49,331 bases of DNA. Source: CAZELM01 sp964512995. GTDB lineage: Bacteria; CSSED10-310. Shown here one piece after another: positions 17,572-25,167 of this stretch; position 1 is the first letter of the stretch, and every line of letters starts with the position of its first letter. The stretch is from NCBI GenBank assembly GCA_964512995.1, contig CAZELM010000035.1:1-49331 (forward strand), written 5' to 3'. The notes below the pieces were generated by a model. It ran no database searches. It was given only the letters and a program-made list of their open reading frames with translations, and was not told the origin of the DNA. The translations under genes and the position numbers were made by a program.

Positions 17572-19957
17572 AGATTTTATGGACATTTTTGATTTTATCC
17601 GATCTATCCCCCTCAAAGAATTACTGAATTATTTACCCAAATCTCTTGATTTCAGACTAGTGAATAACGCGTTTGGATTGAATATTATAATAACCATAGC
17701 GCTGTTAGCTGCCTACTCTCTGACAAACATAATGTATCGTTTTTTTCAGATCCAAAGAGAACAACGAATCTTATGGAAAATAAAGAAAAACTGGGAAAAA
17801 TGGTTCGAGGCTGATCCCAGCTCAGACAATATCCATTCACTGCTCGACCAGATCTCTTTCAAAGGAGAAGTGGCTGCGTCCATCAAACGCCAAAAACAGC
17901 TCTGGAAACGAAATGCCAATTTCAATCATGACGTATTTTTCAGTTCGATCTCTTTCAAATTCGAAAAACGGCTGCAGTCAGTGCGTTGGATCATTTCTAT
18001 TTTGACCATTTTGGGATTGCTCGGTACCGTCATCGGTCTGCAAGAGGCGATAAGTGGGCTTCGACTGGATGCGTCTGACACGAGTGCACGGGATCAACTG
18101 GATCAGATGATAAAACTGACGATGAGCGGATTGGTGACAGCTTTTACAACAACAATCTATGGATTGGGTGGAACTATTTTATTAACATTATTTATGCTCT
18201 TTTATGGCAAGTACCAAAATCTGTTTCTGACGATGTTCGATCGATTTCTTCAGGAGGAGATTGAACCTTACTTGTTTCCAAGCCCCAATGCATTGATGCA
18301 GTTATCCTATCAGAAAATGACCGAAGAATTCGGCAAGACACAGCAAACCCTCAAAATGAGTTTCACTGAATTTATATTGGAGTTACGGAATGTTGCCAAG
18401 GATCTGACGAATTCGTATGCCACGACCTTTGAAAAATTACGCGAGCAGTTCGAGATGCTGAATACCATCACTGCGAATATGACAAAAGAGCTGTCCGACA
18501 ATTATACGAACACACAATCCAATCTTCGGATCATATTGGCCATATCCGAAAAATTTGAGACAGGAACCCGGAATCTCAATGAATCTCATTCGTTTATCAA
18601 AGAAAATTATGAGAAGTTGTTCGAAGAACAGCAGCGGCTGGAGCGTTTTCACCAGGAACAGCTTCAGAAACTGACAACACATTCCGAACAGCTCACCAGT
18701 ACATTAGTGATCGTTCAGGGAACAGCCAATCGCATGAATGAACTCACAAACCGCCTGACGGATCTGTCTGCGAGTATTGAAAGCTTGTCCCGGTCAACTG
18801 AAGCGGAACGAAAATTGTTGCATGAAGAACAACGTTCATTATTCCTGGAATTCACAACTCAGCAAAAACAGGAATACCAAAACTGGAGCACGTTGCATGG
18901 TCAACTGATGTCCGATTTGCCAAGCCAAATCAGTCAGGCAATTCGGGATGCTGGATCGGATTATCAGAAGCAATTGGACCAGGTCGCACATCGAATGGAA
19001 CTCATTACAACTGAATTGGCTCAGATATCGGAACATGTTACCACGCAATCATTGGAAATACAGAAACAATGGGAAACAACCCGGCAGATTTTAGAAGACT
19101 TCAGTAACGAGATGGCCAGAAGTGTAAAATCAGGAATGACTGAAAATTTTGAAAGATTGGAAACGCAATTTTTAAGCACGGTCAGCGAATCCCTGGCAGC
19201 CGTTTCACGATCCCATCGCGAGAGTATGGAGAAGCTGGAAGAAGGGATGGATCGCATCAACCAGGAAATCCGAAGTTGCTTATTGGATATGACCCAGGAA
19301 TTGAAAAGCACGATCGAGGAGTCAGAAGAGAAATACGAGCGTGTCATCGAAGCGATGACCACTACATTGAAGGAATCCGTAAATCAGGTTTCACATTCCG
19401 TGGAAAAAACAACAACGGATTCCGCAAAATATTTCGAGCAACTGATACAACTGAGCAAAGAATCCATCCCTCAGGTTTCGATATCTCTGAAAACAGCCAT
19501 CGATAATTCTGATAAGAACCATTCACGAATGATTCAGGAGATCAAAGAATCTCTTGATAGTTATTTGGTTTCACAGAAAAATGCTTCGGAAAACGCCGAT
19601 AAGAATCATGCCGCGATGGTACAGGAGATAAAAGAATTATCAGGGAAAAATGGTACGATCGGTCAGAAATTTGATCTTCTGTTAACCGATTCCCAAAAAA
19701 TGATCGAGAAAATCGAATTGTTTCTAAAACTGATTAGGGCTGCTCAACATCCAATCGCTGAGACACCCTGGCACTCACCCCCACCTGGGCAATCTGCAAT
19801 AAGGCGTGAATCCACAATGGAATCAGACTCGGTTCCTAAAGATAAAACCAATCCAATCCCGGAAGTAACACTCGTACCACCTGGTCAAACCCAAAATAAA
19901 ACGGAAAAAAAAACCAGCACTCTATTAAATGATATTTTAAAATTGGGAAGAAAGTAG
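17564..19957 (+). CDS. MotA/TolQ/ExbB-type channel with long coiled-coil tail (ZorA-like)
   Basis: The 797-residue protein has three membrane helices at about 37-60, 143-162 and 189-215. The second and third carry the MotA_ExbB (PF01618) signatures 'TILGLLGTVIGLQEAISGL' and 'MSGLVTAFTTTIYGLGGTILL'. From about residue 240 to 720 it is an almost uninterrupted, Gln/Glu/Ser-rich coiled coil, followed by a Pro/Thr-rich tail and a basic 'LLNDILKLGRK' end. Plain ExbB/TolQ proteins are about 230-250 residues; a channel with a huge cytoplasmic coiled tail is the hallmark of ZorA from the Zorya anti-phage system. With the next gene it should form a proton- or sodium-driven rotary-type motor. Zorya's usual effector genes are absent here. 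Confidence 0.88.
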   Translation: MHRDFMDIFDFIRSIPLKELLNYLPKSLDFRLVNNAFGLNIIITIALLAAYSLTNIMYRFFQIQREQRILWKIKKNWEKWFEADPSSDNIHSLLDQISFKGEVAASIKRQKQLWKRNANFNHDVFFSSISFKFEKRLQSVRWIISILTILGLLGTVIGLQEAISGLRLDASDTSARDQLDQMIKLTMSGLVTAFTTTIYGLGGTILLTLFMLFYGKYQNLFLTMFDRFLQEEIEPYLFPSPNALMQLSYQKMTEEFGKTQQTLKMSFTEFILELRNVAKDLTNSYATTFEKLREQFEMLNTITANMTKELSDNYTNTQSNLRIILAISEKFETGTRNLNESHSFIKENYEKLFEEQQRLERFHQEQLQKLTTHSEQLTSTLVIVQGTANRMNELTNRLTDLSASIESLSRSTEAERKLLHEEQRSLFLEFTTQQKQEYQNWSTLHGQLMSDLPSQISQAIRDAGSDYQKQLDQVAHRMELITTELAQISEHVTTQSLEIQKQWETTRQILEDFSNEMARSVKSGMTENFERLETQFLSTVSESLAAVSRSHRESMEKLEEGMDRINQEIRSCLLDMTQELKSTIEESEEKYERVIEAMTTTLKESVNQVSHSVEKTTTDSAKYFEQLIQLSKESIPQVSISLKTAIDNSDKNHSRMIQEIKESLDSYLVSQKNASENADKNHAAMVQEIKELSGKNGTIGQKFDLLLTDSQKMIEKIELFLKLIRAAQHPIAETPWHSPPPGQSAIRRESTMESDSVPKDKTNPIPEVTLVPPGQTQNKTEKKTSTLLNDILKLGRK

Positions 19958-19972
19958 GTCTTTGTCTGATCC

Positions 19973-20650
19973 ATGAAATCCAAGGATAACAATCCAGGAA
20001 CGTTGTTTTGGCCTCCCTTTGTGGATATCACGTTCATGACAATACTCATACTCATTTTGATGAATCTGCTCCAGTTTGTATTGAATCAGGATATTTTTAA
20101 AATGGAGGAAATCGAAAAGAGAAAAGCGATCATTTGGGATACTATACAAACGGAATTTCCCAGGGAGTGTTATAACAAGATCATCACCAAAAATGATGAC
20201 TCCCCTCAGATGTTGCTCATTCGGTTCAGTGACCGGATACTCTTTGAGCGGGGGAAATATGATCTTACTACCGAGGGAGAAGATATCATTCAACGGCTGG
20301 CGTTATTGATAACAGACTATACTGACTTCTTCCGAGCGGTAAAAGTGCAAGGCCATACAGACGATCTGCAATTCCGGAATCCTGAGATTTATAATAACTG
20401 GGATTTATCGTCCGATCGAGCCAAAACCGTGGTCAAGGCAATTATCAAAGGTCTTCCGGAAAAAGAACGAGAACGCTTCCAGAAGCTGTTAGTTGCTGCC
20501 GGATATTCTCAATTCCATCCTGTTCAGACAACAACTCCGGATGAGGCATTCGATCGGTATACCGGAAACGAGCTGGAGGGAAATCCGTTGAATCGGCGTA
20601 TCGATATCGAATTTGAATTTCTTTATTCCGGAGAGACGCATGAACAATAA
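19973..20650 (+). CDS. MotB/OmpA-type stator partner (ZorB-like)
   Basis: The 225-residue protein has one N-terminal membrane helix (about 12-36) with Asp18 in 'PPFVDITFMTIL', at the place of the ion-accepting Asp of MotB and ZorB. A short helical linker follows, then an OmpA-like peptidoglycan-binding domain (PF00691): 'RFSDRILFERGKYDLT', 'VQGHTDDLQF' (about 125-135), 'WDLSSDRAKTVV' and 'NPLNRRIDIEF'. It is the natural partner of the preceding channel protein, 15 bases away. The pair would couple ion flow to movement against the cell wall. The last codons overlap the ATG of the next gene. Confidence 0.9.
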   Translation: MKSKDNNPGTLFWPPFVDITFMTILILILMNLLQFVLNQDIFKMEEIEKRKAIIWDTIQTEFPRECYNKIITKNDDSPQMLLIRFSDRILFERGKYDLTTEGEDIIQRLALLITDYTDFFRAVKVQGHTDDLQFRNPEIYNNWDLSSDRAKTVVKAIIKGLPEKERERFQKLLVAAGYSQFHPVQTTTPDEAFDRYTGNELEGNPLNRRIDIEFEFLYSGETHEQ

Positions 20651-21422
20651 CAAAATGGTCCGGGTGTCTGAAGAAAAAATGAACAGACTTAAAAATCGCC
20701 TGATGGCCGGATCAAATATATCCTATTCCAATCGATACGCACTTCTGGATGCGCCTTTTCTTGATTGCCGGTTTCCAGAACTCCCTGATCATACGATCCA
20801 GATGAACGATGCTTTTGTTGAATTGGAATTACTATTGTGCAATATCGGGACAGGATTGATCACCATCGAACGGGTGAACATATTGTTTGGCGGAGATCAC
20901 CAGGCTGATTGTTTATCAGATACGCCATTGCCATGGAACCTTCAATGGCATCAGGGTGTTTTTAAAGCTATCGTCACGATTTTGCGGCCCAAGATGTTGC
21001 CGGGAGTATATCCCTGTGAGTTTCAGCTCATCAATGACCTTCAGAGAGTCATCTGGCGTGTTCCATTGGAAATGATCGTATCCAGGCCGGCGAAGACAGG
21101 GATCGAGATTTATCCCAAACACATTGAAGTTCCGCTTCACACCCTCATCCAGGCATGCAACGGTCAATCTGGTTCGATAGGGAAAGCTGTCTTGTTCAAT
21201 GGGAAGAAACAGAGTTGTGATCTCACGGTGGATTATGATCGTTCGCTGTTTTATGTAAGCCCCGATTGTCTTCATCTTGAATCGCTGGAAGCCGGAATCT
21301 TAGAGATTGTGTTGAGAGGTTCTCCACAACGGGCCATTGGTACCCGGTCTGCCATCACAATTTCCTCCAGCAGTGATCTTCAAATGGATACAATTCAGCA
21401 ACAAATAGGCATTTATTTTTGA
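20640..21422 (+). CDS. Beta-sandwich protein downstream of the motor pair
   Basis: The ATG at 20640 is preferred over an upstream in-frame TTG at 20613: it has a CCGGAGAG ribosome site and the usual short overlap with the motor gene stop. The resulting 260-residue protein has no signal or membrane helix. The body is strand-rich, with a pattern like two Ig-type sandwiches: 'LLLCNIGTGLITIERVNIL' and 'GVYPCEFQLINDL' in the first, 'IEIYPKHIEVPL' and 'GILEIVLRG' in the second. It resembles the sandwich modules in the 388-residue protein and the Hsp70-like protein of the same operon. Function unknown; a scaffold is inferred. Confidence 0.7.
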   Translation: MNNNKMVRVSEEKMNRLKNRLMAGSNISYSNRYALLDAPFLDCRFPELPDHTIQMNDAFVELELLLCNIGTGLITIERVNILFGGDHQADCLSDTPLPWNLQWHQGVFKAIVTILRPKMLPGVYPCEFQLINDLQRVIWRVPLEMIVSRPAKTGIEIYPKHIEVPLHTLIQACNGQSGSIGKAVLFNGKKQSCDLTVDYDRSLFYVSPDCLHLESLEAGILEIVLRGSPQRAIGTRSAITISSSSDLQMDTIQQQIGIYF

Positions 21423-23122
21423 ATACGTACAAAAATAAATTGAAGGCAGTAATGATCGTCTTGAAAACAGCTCTGATCGGAGGCGTGATGATACTGGGGT
21501 TGTTGGGTTGTAAAGGAACACATCCAACTCCCGTTGAGTTACAGACTGCTGCCCGGAATCGGGATATCCAGGAACTGACATCTCTGATTTCACGGGGAGC
21601 TGATGTCAATGTACGGGATAGTGAAGGAAAGACACCGCTCCATCTGGCAATCATGCCCAATCCGAAATCATGTATAGTGGCCACAGATGCAAACGATTCA
21701 GATGGCATTGCCAGGGATGACGAGGAACAGACTCCGCTTGATCCTGTCGATTTCGAATCGGCGATCAAACCGGTGGTGGAACTGTTGATTGACCACGGAG
21801 CAGATATCGATGCGAAGGATCACCATAGTCAGACCCCGCTGAGTCTTGCTGTTTTGCAAGATAACGATGATATTGCCAGATTATTGTGTGAGAGAGGCGC
21901 GGATACAGAGATCGGAGACGATCACGAAAACACGATCCTGTTTCAGGCTGTCAAGAACGATCGTGTATCTCTTGCAAAATTTTTTCTCGCCCGTGGAGCG
22001 GATGTAAATGCGCAGAATATATATGGAGAGTCTCCATTGCATATCGCTGTAGAGAATGAATTGGTGCGTATGGTCCGCGTGTTGATCGCACATGGTGCGG
22101 ATGTTACGATGATGGATGACAATGGCCGGACACCGCTGCATCTGGCTGCGTCAAACAATGATGCAGTCATTACTGATTTATTGCTCAGCAAAGGAGCGCA
22201 TGCAGACGCGAGCGATCTGGAAGGAGTAACTCCGCTGCATGAGGCAGCATTGTATGGCTGTCCAAAGATAGTCGAAAAATTGATTCAGCATGGTGCGGAT
22301 GTGAATGCTCGAAATAATCATGATGAATATCCATTGCATTATGCTGCACTTGCCAAAACATCCGATACTGTGGCATTGTTGATCGCGAAGGGAGCTGATG
22401 TCAATGTCAGAGACACTGAAGAAATGACGCCTTTGCACAATTCTGTGATAAGCGACAGGTTCGATACCGCCAAGTGGTTGATTCTGAAAGGTGCTGAAGT
22501 CAATGCCAGAAATGAGTCTGGGGAGACACCGTTGCATATGGCTGCGCTCAATGATAGTTCGGATATCGCCCGATTGTTGATACGGAATGGTGCCACGATC
22601 GATGTCCGGGATAAGGATGGTAGGACTCCCTTGCAAGCAGCAGCGTCATATGAAGCCAGCGATGTGCTGAATGTCCTGATCGCAGCGGGGGCCGATGTTG
22701 TTATTGCGGATCATGATGGAGACACACCATTGCATGCTGCTGCATCTAATTATGATCTGAATAGTGTGGAACGATTGATGGCGAATGGTGCAGGGATTAA
22801 TGTTAAAAACATATCGGGACAGACGCCATTGCATATTTCCGCCGGGAGTGGAGCAACGGATATCGTGGCGTATTTACTGGAGCAGGGTGCGACTGTCGAT
22901 GTTGTTGATATGACGGGACAGACGCCGCTGCACAAAGCCGCGTCCTATGGCTCCCGGGAGATCGTATCGCTGTTGTTGGAAAGAGGTGCGGCGATCGATG
23001 ATAAAGATCAGCATGGGCAGACTCCGCTGGATATCGCGTATGAGTATTCAAAAGACTTCGGACTGCTTGTATCACATTTCACTCGGGATAGAGCATCTGG
23101 ATTCACCGGTCGATCGCTTTAA
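21419..23122 (+). CDS. Ankyrin-repeat lipoprotein
   Basis: The 567-residue protein begins with a Lys-containing n-region, a hydrophobic helix and the lipobox LLGC with Cys31, so it should be lipid-anchored to the envelope. From residue 37 onward I count about 14 ankyrin repeats, each with the G-x-TPLH turn and the 'GADVN' loop. The first repeats are separated by an acidic insertion near residue 75-100. Ankyrin stacks bind proteins. The TTG start overlaps the previous stop (TTGA); an internal ATG at 21452 with a GAAGG site is an alternative but would remove the basic n-region. It closes the operon. A periplasmic or surface-facing docking role for the motor complex is inferred. Confidence 0.88.
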   Translation: MNTYKNKLKAVMIVLKTALIGGVMILGLLGCKGTHPTPVELQTAARNRDIQELTSLISRGADVNVRDSEGKTPLHLAIMPNPKSCIVATDANDSDGIARDDEEQTPLDPVDFESAIKPVVELLIDHGADIDAKDHHSQTPLSLAVLQDNDDIARLLCERGADTEIGDDHENTILFQAVKNDRVSLAKFFLARGADVNAQNIYGESPLHIAVENELVRMVRVLIAHGADVTMMDDNGRTPLHLAASNNDAVITDLLLSKGAHADASDLEGVTPLHEAALYGCPKIVEKLIQHGADVNARNNHDEYPLHYAALAKTSDTVALLIAKGADVNVRDTEEMTPLHNSVISDRFDTAKWLILKGAEVNARNESGETPLHMAALNDSSDIARLLIRNGATIDVRDKDGRTPLQAAASYEASDVLNVLIAAGADVVIADHDGDTPLHAAASNYDLNSVERLMANGAGINVKNISGQTPLHISAGSGATDIVAYLLEQGATVDVVDMTGQTPLHKAASYGSREIVSLLLERGAAIDDKDQHGQTPLDIAYEYSKDFGLLVSHFTRDRASGFTGRSL

Positions 23123-23713
23123 ATGGGATGGTTGATAGAGCAGCGATCGCCATTTATCATCCAAAAAATTAATAATCATACCACGAAACGATGTTATATC
23201 AGCACGCTCAATGTGCTTTCGTTTTTATCAGGCATGTCGCATGAAAACGTTACCAGTTCATCGAGATGCCATATCCCTGAATCCGCTGATGGTCAAACCG
23301 ATTCCCATCATTGGAATGCGGTATGAAATCCAGCGTGGATCTACAAAAAGCATGTCCCACGGACACAATCCCGGTTCTGATTGTTTATGGCATTGTTCGG
23401 AATGTACCGATCCAGGCATTCAGCTTGTCGTATCCACGATTGGATCGGAGGCATTCTTGTGAGAGTTCACAGGAGACTGTGTGCCACGTCGGGAATTACC
23501 GGTTCATTGAATCCGTGATAGCACGGATGACGCGATCAGTTAAAAAAATTGTTTACACTGACATCCATTTCTATTAGAATTGGCTTGTCCATTCGTATTA
23601 TCGAGGAATTGGGGAACTACGACGAATGCAAAATCAAATAACCTTTGATTGACCCATTGGAAGTAAGGAGACAGAAACGGAAATAAACGGTTTTGTTTAT
23701 ATTATGGTGATTG

Positions 23714-23893
23714 GGTTGGTTACCGAGATGGATTGTCCAGTTAAATGAGGTTAGCTGTTCGGTTGGTTTTCTTTATACGATGACAAAATTGTGACATAAC
23801 CTGGCATTAATCCGGGGATAGTTTGAGGTGGACTTGTAGTTATTATGAGTTTCGCTTGACGTATATTGACGTATTTTTAACCGCCGGTTGGTT
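23714..23893 (+). repeat. Three GGTTGGTT motifs
   Basis: Identical octamers lie at 23714-23721, 23761-23768 and 23886-23893, all on the + strand and all upstream of the second gene row. They could be regulator-binding sites; spacing is irregular (47 and 125 bases). Confidence 0.45.
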
Positions 23894-23909
23894 ATCAGTA
23901 CGTATTTTT
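23856..23909 (+). promoter_or_regulatory. TTGACGTAT direct repeats, possible operator/promoter
   Basis: TTGACGTAT occurs at 23856-23864 and 23866-23874, exactly one helical turn (10 bp) apart, and ACGTATTTTT at 23869-23878 recurs at 23900-23909. TTGACG could serve as a -35, but the matching -10 (GGTTAT, about 23890) is poor, which would fit an activator-dependent promoter. Confidence 0.4.
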
Positions 23910-23910
23910 G

Positions 23911-23957
23911 ATGAAGGGATCGGGAGTGTAATGAAAACAGAAAGAAGCATACGATGA
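23911..23957 (+). other. Two chained mini-ORFs leading into the second gene row
   Basis: ATG at 23911 opens six codons (MKGSGV) ending in TAA at 23929-23931, which overlaps the next ATG at 23931. That one opens eight codons (MKTERSIR) and its TGA at 23955-23957 overlaps the ATG at 23954 of the 400-residue gene. A GGGAG site precedes the second mini-ORF, while the main gene has only a weak site. Translational coupling through a leader peptide is possible; chance is not excluded. Confidence 0.35.
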
Positions 23958-25156
23958 GCCCGTTTAACGATGGGAAAGTTCTCTACGCATGGCAACTTAA
24001 TCATCTGCTGCAGACTGGAAATGAGAACTTGATGGCATTAGGCCAGTATGGTCTATTCCGGCCTGCATATCTGGATGGCAACGCTTTCTTTAATTATCAA
24101 TTTCAAGCAGCCCAATTTACCATTAAAAACCTTTTCGCGGTCAATAAATTTGGCAGACTTTTTAAAATCCATAACCCAAACGGTCCCAATGGAATTGGAG
24201 ATAAGTTGGTCATACGCCTTCAAAAACCCGAACAAAACATAGAGCCACAACTCCAGTGGAGCAATAATGCGCCAGACATGAATGATCCGGAGATTCTTTT
24301 TTTGGGTAGTAAATCACATGATGGGTTTAAACTGGAATTGCCAGCGATGTCTATGGATTCCTGGGACGAATTGAAAAATACATTCGACACATTCAAAACG
24401 ACCATCAGCCAATACCAGAAAAAACTGATTGATTATAATCAATCAATCCGTCAACCTGGATATATCATAGATTCAGTTATCGGCTTGTGTTTTGAAATTC
24501 GGGATCTTCCATCCTGCGCCAGTACAAAAGACTTCAATTGGATTTGCCGCAAATTATTGCGGGAAGTGATCTCCTTTTATCTGGCTCTTGATCATGCAGC
24601 CGTTGATAACCTGACAAAAGCAAGAGACCGCTTTTGTCAATATTCAGAGACTCAGAACCCCGGCCAATTTATATCGACTCAAAACCTCCGCGAGCCATTG
24701 AATTGCCTTTTGCCGATTTATAAGCAACTGGGTAGCGATTTCATGAGCATCTCTGCAGATAAGCTAAAAGGCTATCTGGCCACAATGAAGAAACACTTTG
24801 ATCAGGAAAGTGTGTTGTGCACGCAATTGAACATTAAAAGACGACGGGTTGATCCCGGAAACCCACGCTACATTGTAGAAAGAGTGCTTATCGACTACAA
24901 TATTGGGGCTCCCGCTCATAAAAGAATCTGTGTGATCCTCAATCTGAACAACCCGCAGCCTCCCGAGTTCCAGTTGGAAACAATAACCTTATGGTATAAT
25001 AGTCATTCCTATCCTGCGGAAAGAGTCGACACACGCCGACTGCAATTTACCCTTGATCACAATGAGACAGATACGGTACTTCTTGATATCCCCAGAGCAT
25101 TTTTTATGCAATATCTTAACGACATACCGCCTGTAATCGAAATAATCGAAAGATAA
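23954..25156 (+). CDS. Unknown protein, first gene of the spike/GTPase row
   Basis: The 400-residue protein has no signal or membrane helix. Its N-terminal ~110 residues are strand-rich ('ALGQYGLFRPAYLDGNAFF', 'KLVIRLQKPEQ'), the middle (about 130-300) is helical with conserved-looking aromatic and Leu positions, and the C-terminal part returns to strands ending 'IPPVIEIIER'. A faint likeness of the N terminus to the TssK baseplate adaptor of type VI secretion was noted but is not strong enough to name it. It is separated by 11 bases from the giant GTPase gene, with a strong AAGGAG ribosome site between. Function unknown. Confidence 0.65.
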   Translation: MSPFNDGKVLYAWQLNHLLQTGNENLMALGQYGLFRPAYLDGNAFFNYQFQAAQFTIKNLFAVNKFGRLFKIHNPNGPNGIGDKLVIRLQKPEQNIEPQLQWSNNAPDMNDPEILFLGSKSHDGFKLELPAMSMDSWDELKNTFDTFKTTISQYQKKLIDYNQSIRQPGYIIDSVIGLCFEIRDLPSCASTKDFNWICRKLLREVISFYLALDHAAVDNLTKARDRFCQYSETQNPGQFISTQNLREPLNCLLPIYKQLGSDFMSISADKLKGYLATMKKHFDQESVLCTQLNIKRRRVDPGNPRYIVERVLIDYNIGAPAHKRICVILNLNNPQPPEFQLETITLWYNSHSYPAERVDTRRLQFTLDHNETDTVLLDIPRAFFMQYLNDIPPVIEIIER

Positions 25157-25167
25157 GGAGAATATCG

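Larger units (their letters stand above)
23123..23953. other. Intergenic control region between the two large gene rows
   Basis: About 830 bases without a convincing gene; frames up to 88 codons here show no family signature or ribosome site and may be decayed. The right half holds three GGTTGGTT copies and a cluster of TTGACGTAT/ACGTATTTTT repeats, then two mini-ORFs leading into the next gene. I take the right half to be the promoter region of the second row. Confidence 0.5.

Noticed and set aside
5224..23122. Canonical Zorya defence system.
   Set aside because: The motor pair fits, but no ZorC, ZorD or ZorE gene is present, so it is not a classical Zorya locus.
23954..25156. Possible TssK-like baseplate protein.
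   Set aside because: The likeness is limited to a few residues near the N terminus; the TssK 'FLRPQHFQ' landmark is absent.
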